Assembly: GCA_947492995.1 (NCBI GenBank)
Contig: CANLOU010000001.1
Location: 1,301,326-1,365,325, forward strand
Direction: 5' to 3'
DNA: 64,000 nt
Origin: an uncultured Litoreibacter sp.
GTDB taxonomy: Bacteria > Pseudomonadota > Alphaproteobacteria > Rhodobacterales > Rhodobacteraceae
Shown: positions 1 through 9,680 of the stretch, piece by piece
Position numbering within the stretch: position 1 is the first letter of the stretch
How the letters are laid out: each line of letters begins with the position of its first letter
The notes under the pieces: generated by a model
What the model was told of the DNA's origin: nothing
Database searches by the model: none
What the model saw: only the letters and a program-made list of their open reading frames with translations
Translations under genes and position numbers: made by a program

Positions 1-134
1 TCGACCGGATTGCGATGCTGAAATACGGCATCCCGGACCTGCGGGCGTTCTTTGATTCAGACCTGCGCTGGCTGCGCAATTACGGCTTTGCGTCGCTGGA
101 CCAACCGAATTTGGCCTCGGGGCTTAGCCGCTAA
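1..134 (+). CDS. pheS: Phenylalanyl-tRNA synthetase alpha subunit, C-terminal end
   Basis: Reading from base 3, the open frame gives about 43 residues ending LASGLSR before TAA at 132-134. The stretch [19 protein letters not shown] is the typical C-terminal end of PheS, the catalytic subunit of the alpha2-beta2 enzyme that charges tRNA-Phe. The 5' part lies outside the window. The beta-subunit gene follows on the same strand but only after about 1.1 kb holding genes on the other strand, so the two subunits are not in one tight operon here. The stop overlaps the end of the convergent sulfotransferase-like gene by 11 bp. Confidence 0.93.
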   Translation, partial: DRIAMLKYGIPDLRAFFDSDLRWLRNYGFASLDQPNLASGLSR

Positions 135-804
135 GATCCAATCCCGCCGCGATGGACCGGCACGTGTCGTAGATTTGATATTCCTCGGCCCAGTGGACGC
201 GCAAAGCGGCTTCCGCCTCGGCGCTTAGCTTGGGCAGTGGGGTCGGAGATGCGTGGCGTTTGGGATTGGATGGCAGCGTGAATTCATTCACGCCGATGCG
301 GTCCATGAATGCGGGCAGCTTGGCGTCCAGATCAGGCAAGTCGACACAGGCCACAATCGCGCCCTTGCTCATCTTGAGGGCGTCTACGCTGTGCAGATAG
401 GTCGCAAGGTTCGATTTAAGATGCTCAATGGCGTCAAACGCAAAAATGGCCGCGGATTTCTTTCGCTCGTCGGCGCTGCCCAAGGCCAGGGCCAAATCCT
501 CGGCGGTCTCAAACCAAAGATAGGCGGTCGCTTCCTCGGCGCTCCAATTGAACTGGTAGGTGGGGCGGCCCTGCCGCTGGCGGGAATAGAAGGCCGACAC
601 GAAACGGTCTGACGGATTGCGGAAGGTGAAGGCCAACCTTCGGTCGTCGCCGAAGCTTTCTAACGTGTTTTGCAAAGTGGCGGAGTGGCGGAGCAATTGC
701 AGGGGCTGGCTCCATTTGTCGCGATTGTGGCGCAACACCGACCGCACGTAGCTGCCCCCGGTTTTCCCGATATGCAGCAAGCAAATTTCCGAGGGCTCAG
801 ACAT
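124..804 (-). CDS. Sulfotransferase-family protein
   Basis: 226 residues. Residues 10-18 (LLHIGKTGG) resemble the 5'-phosphosulfate-binding loop of PAPS-dependent sulfotransferases, and [14 protein letters not shown] near residue 60 resembles the 3'-phosphate-binding motif (R-x-P-x-x-R-x-x-S). Such proteins transfer sulfate from PAPS to carbohydrate or other hydroxyl acceptors; the substrate cannot be read from the sequence. The gene sits between pheS and pheT on the opposite strand and its end overlaps pheS. An AAGGTG ribosome-binding sequence precedes the ATG. The family call rests on the two motifs and length only. Confidence 0.7.
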   Translation of the reverse strand: MSEPSEICLLHIGKTGGSYVRSVLRHNRDKWSQPLQLLRHSATLQNTLESFGDDRRLAFTFRNPSDRFVSAFYSRQRQGRPTYQFNWSAEEATAYLWFETAEDLALALGSADERKKSAAIFAFDAIEHLKSNLATYLHSVDALKMSKGAIVACVDLPDLDAKLPAFMDRIGVNEFTLPSNPKRHASPTPLPKLSAEAEAALRVHWAEEYQIYDTCRSIAAGLDLSG

Positions 805-869
805 GATGCGGCACCTTAAGGACAGAGGATCCCAAGGTGCCGCTCATTTGGAGGAATAACAAGGCCGGT

Positions 870-1061
870 TTAGCCAGAAACCAACCGGCAGAATGGCTGA
901 AACACGCCGGTACAGCTTAAATCAGTGATGTCGACGACGCCGGCCGAAATGCTGTTCTTAGAGCCATCGACCGTCACGATTGCGAGGGCCAAAGCGATAG
1001 ACAGAGCCGCCACAGAGGGGCGGAAAACGGAGGCGACAATATTGGTCAAAAACGTGGTCAT
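870..1061 (-). CDS. Small hydrophobic protein, unknown function
   Basis: 63 residues with one hydrophobic stretch (about residues 16-31, AALSIALALAIVTV) and two cysteines in the C-terminal tail (SCTGVFQPFC). A GAGG sequence lies about 10 bases before the ATG and a short inverted repeat (CTCAG-AAC-CTGAG, 1071-1083) lies just upstream. I do not recognise the family. It could be a secreted or single-pass membrane peptide; a chance open frame is possible. Confidence 0.4.
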   Translation of the reverse strand: MTTFLTNIVASVFRPSVAALSIALALAIVTVDGSKNSISAGVVDITDLSCTGVFQPFCRLVSG

Positions 1062-1264
1062 CTTTTCTACCTCAGAACCTGAGAATCATTAACAAGTGCC
1101 CCACTTGTGCCTCTTTTGGTCCTTAAATGTGGCGGGAATAAGGCATGGTTGCTGAAACCTTAAGTTTTCTGCGTCGCCGCATAGGGGCTGAGGCCCCTTT
1201 CGCTTATGGCTATGATGCGTTAGCACCTGCGCTGACCCGAAATGCTCTGAATTAAGGCGCTCCC

Positions 1265-3655
1265 ATGAAGTTCACCCTGTCCTGGCTCAAAGATCACCTC
1301 GAAACCGAAGCCTCTGTTGATGATATTTGCTACGCCCTGACCGACCTTGGTCTGGAAGTGGAAGGCGTCGAGAACCCGATGGACCGGCTGGGCGATTTTA
1401 CCATCGGATATGTGAAGAGCGCGGAGAAACACCCCGACGCCGACAAGCTGCGGGTCTGTCAGGTCCAGACCGACGAGGGCGACACCCAGATCATCTGCGG
1501 CGCGCCCAACGCGCGGGAAGGCATCAAAGTGGTCATCGCCAAGCCGGGCGTCTACGTGCCGGGCATTGATACCACCATCGGCGTCGGCAAAATCCGCGGC
1601 ATCGAAAGCTTCGGCATGATGTGTTCAGAGCGGGAGATGGAGCTCAGCGACGAGCATGATGGGATTATTGAGTTAGACTCTGGCGAAGTGGGGCAGCGCT
1701 TCGTGGATTGGCTGGCGGAGAATGACCCTTCCAAGGTCGACACGATGATCGAGATTGCGATCACGCCGAACCGCCCCGATGCGCTGGGCGTGCGCGGTAT
1801 CGCGCGCGATCTGGCGGCACGTGGTCTGGGCAAGATGAAGGCGCGCGACACGGACCCTGTGAAGGGGACGTTTGCCTGCCCCATCAATGTGACGATTGAC
1901 GACACCGAGGCCTGCCCCGTGTTCTACGGGCGGCTGATTAGGGGCGTGAAGAATGGACCCAGCCCGCAATGGCTGCAGGACGCGCTGAAGGCGATCGGGC
2001 TGCGGCCCATTTCGACGCTGGTCGATATTACGAATTTCTTCACCTATGACCGCAACCGCCCTCTGCACGTGTTCGACGCGGGCAAGGTGAAAGGCGATTT
2101 GCGGGTGCATCTGTCCGAGGGGGGCGAACGTTTCCTTGGGTTGGACGAAAAGGAATACACGCTGGAGGCCGGCATGACCGTGATCTCTGACGACAACGGC
2201 GTCGAGGCGCTGGGCGGCATCATGGGCGGCGCGCCGTCTGGGTGTTCGGATGACACGGTGGATGTGTTCGTCGAGGCCGCGTTCTTTGACCCGATCCGCA
2301 CGGCGCATACGGGGCGCAAGCTGAAGATCAATTCCGACGCGCGGTACCGGTTCGAGCGCGGGATTGACCCCGAATTTACGCCCGTGGGCATGGAACACGC
2401 GACGCGCATGATTTTGGACCTGTGCGGCGGCGAGCCGTCCGAGGTGGTGGTCGCGGGCGCTATGCCCGACCATTCCCGCGCCTACAAACTGGACACCGAC
2501 CGCGTTCAGTCGCTGGTGGGGATGGACATCCCGGCTGATACACAACGCAAGACACTGGAAGACCTTGGCTTCACGCTGGAAGGCGACATGGCGAACGTGC
2601 CAAGCTGGCGCCCCGACGTGCAGGGGGAGGCTGATCTGGTTGAAGAAGTGGCGCGGATTGCCTCGCTGACCAAGCTGGTGGGCAAGCCTTTGAAGCGCAC
2701 CAATGTGGGCGTGCCGCGCCCGATCCTGACGCCTATGCAAAAGCGCGAACAGGCCGTTCGACGCACGATTGCGGCGCTTGGCTACAATGAATGCGTGACC
2801 TATTCCTTCATCGACGCGGCATCGGCGGAAATGTTTGGCGGCGGCACCGACGCGTCCAAGCTGGAAAACCCGATCAGTTCCGAGATGAGCCATATGCGGC
2901 CCGACCTTTTGGCGGGTCTGTTGCAGGCGGCCAGCCGAAACCAGGCGCGTGGATTCAACGATATGGGGCTGTTTGAAGTTGGCCCCGCTTTCAGCGGCGG
3001 CGAGCCGGGGGAACAGCATGTGCTGGCCTCGGGCCTGCTGGTCGGCCACACCGGACCCAAGGACGTACATGGCGCGCGTCGCGCGGTGGATGTCTATGAC
3101 GTGAAGGCGGATGCCGAGGCGGCGCTGGCCGCGATGGGCGCGCCTGCGAAGGTGCAAATCCTGCGCGGCGCGGATGCGTGGTGGCACCCCGGGCGGCATG
3201 GCAAAATTTGCCTTGGCCCGAAGAAGGTGCTGGGCGTCTTTGGCGAAATTCACCCCAAAGTGCTGGCCGCGATGGACGTCAAAGGCCCCGCAATGGGCTT
3301 CACGCTGTACCCGGCCGAGGTGCCTTTTGCGAAATCCAAATCCACCGCGCGCGCGGCGCTGGAACTGCGCGACCTGCAAGCGGTGGAGCGGGACTTTGCC
3401 TTCGTGGTGGATGCCGATGTTGAGGCGCTGACCCTGGTCAACGCAGCGGCGGGCTCCGACAAGGCGATGATCGAGGAGGTGCGCGTCTTTGACGAATTCA
3501 TCGGCGGCTCGTTGGGTGAGGGCAAGAAGTCCTTGGCCATCACCGTCCGCATCCAACCGACCGAGAAAACCCTGACCGACCAGGAGATCGAGGCGCTGGC
3601 CGCCAAAGTGGTCGACAAGGTCACCAAGGCGACAGGTGGCGTGTTGCGGGGCTGA
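1265..3655 (+). CDS. pheT: Phenylalanyl-tRNA synthetase beta subunit
   Basis: 796 residues, the usual length. The N-terminal part (about residues 40-150) is the tRNA-binding EMAP/OB-fold domain with HPDADKLRVCQV and QIICGAPNAR. The central part has the B3/B4 editing region and B5 domain (ALGGIMGG near 318, DARYRFERGIDPE near 360). The C-terminus is the ferredoxin-like anticodon-binding domain (LRDLQAVERDFAFVVDADV onward). It pairs with PheS to charge tRNA-Phe. The ATG follows MKFTLSWLK, the standard PheT start. The 200 bases upstream hold a short GC hairpin (1183-1198, AGGGGC/GCCCCT followed by TTT) that might influence transcription; this is weak. Confidence 0.97.
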   Translation: MKFTLSWLKDHLETEASVDDICYALTDLGLEVEGVENPMDRLGDFTIGYVKSAEKHPDADKLRVCQVQTDEGDTQIICGAPNAREGIKVVIAKPGVYVPGIDTTIGVGKIRGIESFGMMCSEREMELSDEHDGIIELDSGEVGQRFVDWLAENDPSKVDTMIEIAITPNRPDALGVRGIARDLAARGLGKMKARDTDPVKGTFACPINVTIDDTEACPVFYGRLIRGVKNGPSPQWLQDALKAIGLRPISTLVDITNFFTYDRNRPLHVFDAGKVKGDLRVHLSEGGERFLGLDEKEYTLEAGMTVISDDNGVEALGGIMGGAPSGCSDDTVDVFVEAAFFDPIRTAHTGRKLKINSDARYRFERGIDPEFTPVGMEHATRMILDLCGGEPSEVVVAGAMPDHSRAYKLDTDRVQSLVGMDIPADTQRKTLEDLGFTLEGDMANVPSWRPDVQGEADLVEEVARIASLTKLVGKPLKRTNVGVPRPILTPMQKREQAVRRTIAALGYNECVTYSFIDAASAEMFGGGTDASKLENPISSEMSHMRPDLLAGLLQAASRNQARGFNDMGLFEVGPAFSGGEPGEQHVLASGLLVGHTGPKDVHGARRAVDVYDVKADAEAALAAMGAPAKVQILRGADAWWHPGRHGKICLGPKKVLGVFGEIHPKVLAAMDVKGPAMGFTLYPAEVPFAKSKSTARAALELRDLQAVERDFAFVVDADVEALTLVNAAAGSDKAMIEEVRVFDEFIGGSLGEGKKSLAITVRIQPTEKTLTDQEIEALAAKVVDKVTKATGGVLRG

Positions 3656-3794
3656 TACAGGTCCCGCGACCGGCCCCAAACATCCTTAATAAGACCTTAA
3701 TTTCGTCTGATCGGCGTCACGAACCGCAAATACTACCCCACTGAGTATATTTATCAGCAGTGCCCCAAAAAGGGGCGCGAGTGGAGGCAGAGCA

Positions 3795-4550
3795 ATGAGT
3801 GACCCAACCGAGCCAGTCACAATTCTTGGAACCCTTGGGGACGACTTTTTTCATACGTTCCGCATGGGCTATGACGACCTGACGGAATTTTACATTGAAG
3901 GCGATAATGGCAACGACATTATCCGCACCGGCAATGGCAGCAGCGAAGTGATCGGCGGCAAGGGCGACGACCGCATTTACACCGGCGGCGGCAATGACAC
4001 GATCAGCGCAGGCAATCACAACGACTACGTGAACGCGGGCCGCGGCGACGACTATGTCTCCGGCGGGGCGGGCGACGACAACCTGATTGCGGGCAAGGGT
4101 GACGATGTCATCTATGGCGGCAGCGGCAACGACATTATTTCCGGCGTCAAAGGGTATAACTATCTCGACGGCGGCGCTGGTGATGACCGGATCAAGACCG
4201 GTATCCACACCTCCACCGCTGTTGGCGGCGACGGCGAAGACGTGTTCATCGCCCATCTCAACAAAGGTGCGGACCATACGCTGACAGGCGGCGCAGATGC
4301 GGACCTGTTTGTGTTCAAATCGCAGGACGCTGGCCGCGTCTCGGACGTTACTATCACCGATTTCGAATTGGGCGTGGACCGGTTCATTGTCAGCGGCGTG
4401 CGACATGACGATTTCCTGATCGACGCAACCACCGTGACCGAGGTCGACGGCAACGCCGTGCTCGACATTGGGGACATGGACACCATCACGTTTGAAGGTG
4501 TCTCCGCGGATGAGCTGATCGCCCAATACGACGACGGCATCATCGTCTAG
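3795..4550 (+). CDS. RTX (hemolysin-type calcium-binding repeat) protein
   Basis: 251 residues. Residues about 38-140 are glycine/aspartate-rich nonapeptides of the type GGxGxDxUx (for example GGKGDDRIYTGGGNDTI and GGAGDDNLIAGKGDDVIY), which form calcium-filled parallel beta-rolls in secreted proteins. The C-terminus (VTITDFELGVDRFIVSG and AVLDIGDMDTITFEGV) resembles the end of type I secretion substrates. There is no N-terminal signal peptide, as expected for that route. No ABC exporter genes lie nearby. A paralogue follows at 4758. The function of the secreted product is unknown. Confidence 0.85.
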   Translation: MSDPTEPVTILGTLGDDFFHTFRMGYDDLTEFYIEGDNGNDIIRTGNGSSEVIGGKGDDRIYTGGGNDTISAGNHNDYVNAGRGDDYVSGGAGDDNLIAGKGDDVIYGGSGNDIISGVKGYNYLDGGAGDDRIKTGIHTSTAVGGDGEDVFIAHLNKGADHTLTGGADADLFVFKSQDAGRVSDVTITDFELGVDRFIVSGVRHDDFLIDATTVTEVDGNAVLDIGDMDTITFEGVSADELIAQYDDGIIV

Positions 4551-4573
4551 GACGCAAACCTCTCTACATTTTG

Positions 4574-4610
4574 AAGGGCGCCCGGTCTGCTGACCGAGGC
4601 GCCCTTTGCC
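4574..4610 (+). terminator. Rho-independent-type terminator after first RTX gene
   Basis: Stem AAGGGCGCC (4574-4582) with GGCGCCCTT (4598-4606), extended inside by CGGTC/GACCG around a TGCT loop with one bulged A, followed by a modest T-rich stretch. It lies 24 bases after the stop and would separate the two RTX genes. Confidence 0.6.
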
Positions 4611-4757
4611 GTTTCATTGTCGCTGTTTTGGGAACAGGCTGTTGCCCACGACGAATATGGCAAGAATATGGCGACGGCGCGGTATTGTGGTGCTAATGTA
4701 CCGCCAGGCCGACTGTGCTGGTCGGCTTTGTTTTGTGTGTGAAGAGGGGATTGCGCC

Positions 4758-5837
4758 ATGTCGAGAATTACGTTTTTTGGAGATGAAGAGGGAAACCGGA
4801 TCAACCCGGAGGGCAACCTGCCCGCTGATTTTCTTGCCAGTTTCGAAGAATTTTTTATCTTCGGATTCGGGGGTGATGACACCATCATAGGCCGCGCCGG
4901 GACCAACACTTTGTTTGGTGGCGCAGGCGACGACTTTCTGACCGGTCGCAGGGCCGATGACATTATTTCCGGCGGTGAGGGCGATGACTTCGTCAATGCG
5001 GGCAACGGGGATGACACGGTGACCGGTGACGCGGGCAACGACACCCTAAACGGTGCGGGCGGCGACGATTTTCTGGATGGTGGCGCGGATGACGACGTGC
5101 TGAATGGCGGCTCAGGGGCGGATACGCTGATCGGCGGTGACGGCAATGACTATCTGGATGGCGGCGTGGGCCGCAACGTCCTTGATGGCGGTGCGGGGGA
5201 CGACTTCCTTGTCGGCGGCAAATCGCGGGACGTCATCAAAGGCGGGACCGGCGACGACTTTGTCAACGCGGGCAACGGCAACGACCATGTGACCGGCGGG
5301 CGCGGCAACGACGTCCTGAACGGTGCGGGCGGCGATGATCGGCTGGATGGCGGCGCTGGCAATGACATCATCAACGGTGGCAGCGGCGACGATTTCATCA
5401 CCGGCCGCAAAGGCTACAACACACTGGATGGTGGCGACGGCGATGACCGGATCAACACTGGCGACCATACCTCGACCGTGAACGGCGGTGCCGGCGACGA
5501 CCTGATTGAGGCGCGTCTGAAAAAGGGCGGCGACCACGTGCTGAGCGGCGGTGAGGGCGCGGATGTGTTTGAGTTCCAATTCCAGGACAGTCGCAAGTCG
5601 GCAGACGTTGTCATCACCGACTTCGAGCTTGGCGTTGACAGCCTCGTCATCGACGGCATGACCGGCGCAGAGTGGATCGACGCTCATGTTGGAGGTCCGA
5701 TGCCGGGTCTGTTGACCGAGGTGGACGGCAACGCGGTTCTCGATATCGGCTACGGCGACAGCATCACATTTGAGGGGATCAGCGCCGCCGAGCTGGCTGA
5801 ACACTACGTTGAAGATGTTGCGCTGATTGTCGGTTGA
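4758..5837 (+). CDS. RTX calcium-binding repeat protein, paralogue of preceding gene
   Basis: 359 residues. About residues 40-255 carry more than twenty RTX nonapeptides (GGAGDDFLTGRRADDIISGG, GGSGDDFITGRKGYNTLDGG). The last 100 residues (VVITDFELGVDSLVIDGM, LLTEVDGNAVLDIGYGDSIT) match the same part of the protein encoded just upstream, so the two arose by duplication, with the second gaining more repeats. There is no signal peptide; type I secretion is likely. The N-terminal 40 residues are acidic and unrecognised. Confidence 0.85.
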   Translation: MSRITFFGDEEGNRINPEGNLPADFLASFEEFFIFGFGGDDTIIGRAGTNTLFGGAGDDFLTGRRADDIISGGEGDDFVNAGNGDDTVTGDAGNDTLNGAGGDDFLDGGADDDVLNGGSGADTLIGGDGNDYLDGGVGRNVLDGGAGDDFLVGGKSRDVIKGGTGDDFVNAGNGNDHVTGGRGNDVLNGAGGDDRLDGGAGNDIINGGSGDDFITGRKGYNTLDGGDGDDRINTGDHTSTVNGGAGDDLIEARLKKGGDHVLSGGEGADVFEFQFQDSRKSADVVITDFELGVDSLVIDGMTGAEWIDAHVGGPMPGLLTEVDGNAVLDIGYGDSITFEGISAAELAEHYVEDVALIVG

Positions 5838-5895
5838 ACCCTTGCCTTTAACGCCGTGACCGCCAAGTTATGCCTAGCAGCATAGGAGCAATATC

Positions 5896-6345
5896 ATGGC
5901 GCTAAACGTATATCTCTCGGGCGAAATTCATACGGATTGGCGAGAGCAGATCATTGACGCCTCAAAGGGCCTTGATGTGACGTTTAACAGCCCTGTCACG
6001 GACCATGGCGCGTCCGATGACTGTGGCGTTGATATTCTTGGGGCCGAGGACCAGAAGTACTGGCACGACCACAAGGGCGCGATGGTAAACGCCATCAGGA
6101 CCCGCAAGGGCATCGCAGATGCCGACGTGGTGGTGGTGCGCTTTGGCGAGAAGTACAAGCAGTGGAACGCCGCCTTTGACGCGGGCTACGCCGCTGCGTT
6201 GGGCAAGTCGCTGATCGTGGTGCATGGCGACGACCACCAGCATGCTTTGAAAGAGGTGGACGCGGCGGCACTGGCGGTGACCGACGACCCGCTGAAAGTG
6301 GCCGACATCTTACGCTACGTTTTGACCGGCAAGCTGCCGGGATAG
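5896..6345 (+). CDS. YtoQ-family protein
   Basis: 149 residues starting LNVYLSGEIHTDWREQI, with DADVVVVRFGEKYKQWNAAFDAG in the middle. This pattern is that of the YtoQ family, related to nucleoside 2-deoxyribosyltransferase-like folds (an early YLSGEI and a later nucleotide-site-like region). Biochemical function in the family is not settled. An AGGAG ribosome-binding site lies eight bases before the ATG. It stands alone between the RTX genes and a GMC oxidoreductase, all on the same strand. Confidence 0.8.
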   Translation: MALNVYLSGEIHTDWREQIIDASKGLDVTFNSPVTDHGASDDCGVDILGAEDQKYWHDHKGAMVNAIRTRKGIADADVVVVRFGEKYKQWNAAFDAGYAAALGKSLIVVHGDDHQHALKEVDAAALAVTDDPLKVADILRYVLTGKLPG

Positions 6346-6381
6346 TTGCGCGGTTTGCCGTGGGGCCGTTAGGCTGCTCGC

Positions 6382-7995
6382 GTGGCATATGATTACGTGA
6401 TTGTAGGAGGCGGCTCGGCGGGCTGCGTGATGGCCTCGCGGCTGAGCGAGGACGCCGCGGTGAGCGTTTGCCTGATCGAGGCAGGCGGCTCTGGCCGCGA
6501 CATCTTTGTTCGGGCACCTGCCTTGGTCGCGGGCATGATCTCGGGCCGCCCCAAGATCAACAACTGGGCTTTGAAGACTGAGCCGCAGGCGGGCCTAAAC
6601 GGGCGGCGCGGATTTCAGCCGCGCGGCAAGGCGTTGGGTGGGTCAAGCGCGATCAACGCAATGCTTTATGTGCGCGGGCATGCGTCGGATTATGACGCGT
6701 GGGCCCATCTGGGGGCCGAGGGCTGGGACTGGGCCAGCGTGTTGCCCTATTTCTTGAAGGCCGAGGGCAACGCGCGCGGCGGTGATGCGCTTCATGGCGG
6801 AGACGGCCCCTTGCAGGTTGCAGACCAAGCCGAGCCGCGCCCCATTGCGCATGCGTTTATTGCGGCTGCGGCGGAAATGCAGCTGCGGCGCAACGACGAT
6901 TTCAACGGGCCCGAGCAAGAGGGCGCCGGGCTGTACCAGGTGACGCAACACCATCGCGGTGCGGCCAAAGGGGAGCGGTGCTCTGCCGCGTCTGCTTACC
7001 TGACGGATGCGGTCTTGGCGCGGGCCAACCTGACCGTGATGACCAAGTCTGCTGTAGATAAGGTGGAGATCGTGGATGGCCGCGCAGTGGCGGTTATGCT
7101 GCGCGGCGGAGCGCGGGTCGAGGCCGCGCAGGAGGTTGTTTTGTCCGCTGGCGCGTTTGGGTCGCCGCATCTGTTGATGTTGTCCGGCGTGGGGCCTCGC
7201 GACGAGCTGGCGGCGCATGGCCTGGATGTGGTGCATGAGTTGCCGGGCGTTGGGCAGAACCTGCAGGACCATCTGGATTACATCATCAGCTATCACTCCA
7301 AACGCACTGACGTGGTGGGGCTGAACCCACGCGGCCTATTTGATTTGGGCAAGGCGGGGTTGAAATGGCGCAAGACCGGGACGGGGCTTTTCGCTTCGCC
7401 AATGGCGGAGGGCGGGGCGTTCTTTAAGTCGGACCCCGGCTTGAACAAGCCGGACCTGCAGCTGCATTTCGTGGTGGGCATCGTGGATGACCACATGCGC
7501 AAGATACATCTGAAACACGGCTATTCCTGCCATGTCTGCGTGTTGAGGCCAGAAAGCCGGGGGCAGGTGGGCCTGAGCAGCGCCGATCCGCGCAAGCCGC
7601 CCCGCATTGACCCGGGCTATTTGAGCGACCCACGGGACCTGCAGGTGCTGATGACAGGCGCGCGGCGGATGGAGGCGCTGCTGGAGGCCGGGCCGCTGGA
7701 GCCGTGGCGGGGCAAGCGGCTATATCCGCATGATGGCAGCGACGCAGGTCTGGAGGCGGATATCAGGGCGCGGGCCGACACGATTTACCACCCCGTTGGC
7801 ACCTGCCGGATGGGCGCGGACGACATGGCGGTGACCGACCCAGTGGGCCGGGTGCATGGCGTGGACGGTTTGCGGGTGGTGGATGCCTCGCTGATGCCGC
7901 GGCTGGTTGGCGGCAATACCAACGCGCCGACCATCATGATGGCGGAGAAGGTCGCGGATGAGATGCGCGGGGGCAGTTTGTCGGAAAGAAACTGA
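6382..7995 (+). CDS. GMC-family FAD oxidoreductase (choline/alcohol dehydrogenase-like)
   Basis: 537 residues from a GTG start. [22 protein letters not shown] is the ADP-binding GxGxxG fold. [19 protein letters not shown] (about residues 75-93) is GMC signature 1, and [19 protein letters not shown] (about 254-272) is signature 2. The C-terminus has [10 protein letters not shown] and the conserved [12 protein letters not shown], carrying the catalytic His and Asn/His pair. Such enzymes oxidise choline or other alcohols to aldehydes using FAD. No betB or choline transporter is adjacent, so the substrate is open; a medium-chain or polyethylene-glycol-type alcohol is equally possible. Confidence 0.92.
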   Translation: MAYDYVIVGGGSAGCVMASRLSEDAAVSVCLIEAGGSGRDIFVRAPALVAGMISGRPKINNWALKTEPQAGLNGRRGFQPRGKALGGSSAINAMLYVRGHASDYDAWAHLGAEGWDWASVLPYFLKAEGNARGGDALHGGDGPLQVADQAEPRPIAHAFIAAAAEMQLRRNDDFNGPEQEGAGLYQVTQHHRGAAKGERCSAASAYLTDAVLARANLTVMTKSAVDKVEIVDGRAVAVMLRGGARVEAAQEVVLSAGAFGSPHLLMLSGVGPRDELAAHGLDVVHELPGVGQNLQDHLDYIISYHSKRTDVVGLNPRGLFDLGKAGLKWRKTGTGLFASPMAEGGAFFKSDPGLNKPDLQLHFVVGIVDDHMRKIHLKHGYSCHVCVLRPESRGQVGLSSADPRKPPRIDPGYLSDPRDLQVLMTGARRMEALLEAGPLEPWRGKRLYPHDGSDAGLEADIRARADTIYHPVGTCRMGADDMAVTDPVGRVHGVDGLRVVDASLMPRLVGGNTNAPTIMMAEKVADEMRGGSLSERN

Positions 7996-8338
7996 CGTCA
8001 GCGCTTCGGTGAAACTCTGGCGCCGTTGCGCATGACAAAACCCGTGCGATCCTGAACAACCGCTCCGTTTGCACGTTTCTCGTGTTTGGACTGTTAGGGA
8101 AGGCGGCGCCGCCGATATGGCCCGTGCCGGACGGGGATTTTGCCCCCGCACCCTATAAGGGGCTTTCGCCCCCGCTTTCACCGGTGATCGCAAGGTGATC
8201 CCGCATTTGCCCAGCCTTTATGCCTGACAAGAAATTGGGCGGGACCCTGAACCACGTTTTTTGACGTCGATCGGGGGTATATCCCGCCCAGATTAGCGAA
8301 ACCTTATGCCACCGTTCGGTGGTCTGGCCTTTTGCGCA
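7996..8338. other. Intergenic region without a convincing gene
   Basis: This 343-bp gap lies between convergent genes. It holds several short GC hairpins, including GGGGCTTTCGCCCC near 8160 and CCACCG-TT-CGGTGG at 8309-8322 followed by CCTTTTG, which may act as a weak terminator for the oxidoreductase. I find no coding frame with a credible start and no RNA gene. Confidence 0.5.
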
Positions 8339-9034
8339 TCAGTCGCGCGGTGGGGTGACCAAGCCGACCTGCACAGCAGGGCGCGCCACGAACCGGTCGA
8401 GATAGGCGACAAGGTTCTTGTGGTCGTCCCAGCCGACGAGGTCTTTCACCCCGTAAAAATCCAGCGCCCGCAGCCATGGGGCGATGGCGATGTCGGCGAT
8501 GGAGTAATCCCCGACGATCCAGTCCTTGCCGTCAAGCTGGCCGTCAAGCACCGCCAGCAGGCGTTTGGCCTCGTCGATGTAGCGCTGCTGGGGGCGTTTG
8601 TCTTCCCATTCGCTGCCCGCGAATTTGGAGAAGAAGCCAAGCTGGCCCAGCATCGGACCAAGCCCGCCCATCTGGAACATCAGCCACTGGGTCACATGGG
8701 CCTTGTCGCTGGCGGTTTTGCCAATCAGCTTGCCGGATTTCTCCGCCAGATAGAGCAGGATCGCGCCGGATTCGAAGATGCCAATGGGGCCGTCCGGCCC
8801 GTTTGGGTCGATGATGGCCGGGATCTTGTTGTTGGGGTTCAGCGACAGGAATTCGGAGCTTTTCACATCCGCGTCGGACAGCGTGACTTTGTGGGCCTCG
8901 TAGGGGATGCCCATTTCCTCCAACGCGATGGAGACCTTCACGCCATTAGGGGTCGGGAAGGAATAAAGTTGCAGCACTGACGGGTCGGCGGCAGGCCATT
9001 TCTGGGAAATTGGAAAGTTTGAGAGATCGGACAT
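8339..9034 (-). CDS. Glutathione S-transferase-family protein, YghU/YfcG-like
   Basis: 231 residues. The N-terminal thioredoxin-fold half has LYSFPTPNGVKVSIALEE (about residues 22-39), the TPNG(x)K pattern of the nu-class/YghU-YfcG disulfide-bond oxidoreductases rather than a catalytic Cys or Tyr. IPAIID and FESGAILLYLAE are the glutathione-binding cis-Pro and ES motifs. The C-terminal helical half has DWIVGDYSIADIAIAPWL, the usual N-capping/hydrophobic staple. It probably reduces disulfides or organic peroxides with glutathione in the cytosol. Confidence 0.9.
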   Translation of the reverse strand: MSDLSNFPISQKWPAADPSVLQLYSFPTPNGVKVSIALEEMGIPYEAHKVTLSDADVKSSEFLSLNPNNKIPAIIDPNGPDGPIGIFESGAILLYLAEKSGKLIGKTASDKAHVTQWLMFQMGGLGPMLGQLGFFSKFAGSEWEDKRPQQRYIDEAKRLLAVLDGQLDGKDWIVGDYSIADIAIAPWLRALDFYGVKDLVGWDDHKNLVAYLDRFVARPAVQVGLVTPPRD

Positions 9035-9182
9035 TTTTGAAGCCTTTCATGAGCTGGCCCTAATCTAGGGGGAAACTCGGAATAAAAAAGCCATGTCATT
9101 GTTGGAAAAAGTGTTAAAAGACGTGCGCAGACGCACAGGGCCATGAGAGCCGGCGCGTGACAGGAAAGAAAAAGGGACAACT

Positions 9183-9614
9183 ATGCTATCGGAATTCAAA
9201 GACTTCATCGCCAAAGGCAATGTCATGGACATGGCTGTTGGTATCATCATCGGTGCTGCTTTCACCGCCATCGTGACCTCGCTTGTGGGCGACCTGATTA
9301 ACCCGATCATCGGCCTTGTGTCGGGCGGCGTTGATTTCACCAACAACTACGCCGTTTTGTCCGGCGAAGTGGCTGAGGGCGCGTCCCTGGAAGCTGCACG
9401 TGAAACAGGTGCGGCCGTGTTCGCCTATGGTGCGTTCATCATGGCGATCATCAACTTCCTGATTATCGCCTTCGTGGTGTTCATGCTGGTGCGCTACGTC
9501 AACAAGGTGAAAGCCGCTGCCGAAGGCCCTGCGGAAGAGAAAGCTCCAGAGGAACCAGCCGGCCCAACACAAGAAGAGCTTTTGGCCGACATCCTGGCTG
9601 CTTTGAAGAAGTAA
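9183..9614 (+). CDS. mscL: Large-conductance mechanosensitive channel
   Basis: 143 residues, standard length. The N-terminus [34 protein letters not shown] is the amphipathic S1 helix plus TM1 of MscL. TM2 is [22 protein letters not shown] (about residues 80-100), followed by a charged C-terminal helix ([13 protein letters not shown]). The channel is a homopentamer in the inner membrane that opens under high membrane tension to release solutes during hypo-osmotic shock. It is a single-gene unit ended by a strong terminator. Confidence 0.97.
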   Translation: MLSEFKDFIAKGNVMDMAVGIIIGAAFTAIVTSLVGDLINPIIGLVSGGVDFTNNYAVLSGEVAEGASLEAARETGAAVFAYGAFIMAIINFLIIAFVVFMLVRYVNKVKAAAEGPAEEKAPEEPAGPTQEELLADILAALKK

Positions 9615-9636
9615 GCGCCAGACCGGAATGGTTTAC

Positions 9637-9670
9637 AGGGCCCGCCGATTTCGGCGGGCCCTATTGTTTT
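9637..9670 (+). terminator. Strong Rho-independent terminator of mscL
   Basis: Perfect 12-bp stem AGGGCCCGCCGA (9637-9648) and TCGGCGGGCCCT (9651-9662) with a 2-nt apex, followed by ATTGTTTTTG. It could also serve the convergent gene at 9681 weakly. Confidence 0.85.
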
Positions 9671-9680
9671 TGTCACGGTG

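Noticed and set aside
1145..1257. 36-codon frame upstream of pheT considered as a phenylalanine leader peptide
   Set aside because: Only two scattered Phe codons and no run; the hairpin at 1183-1198 lies inside the frame rather than after it.
1673..3679. Long minus-strand open frame of 668 codons opposite pheT
   Set aside because: High-GC antisense shadow; composition rich in Arg/His/Gln, no motifs, and pheT is certain.
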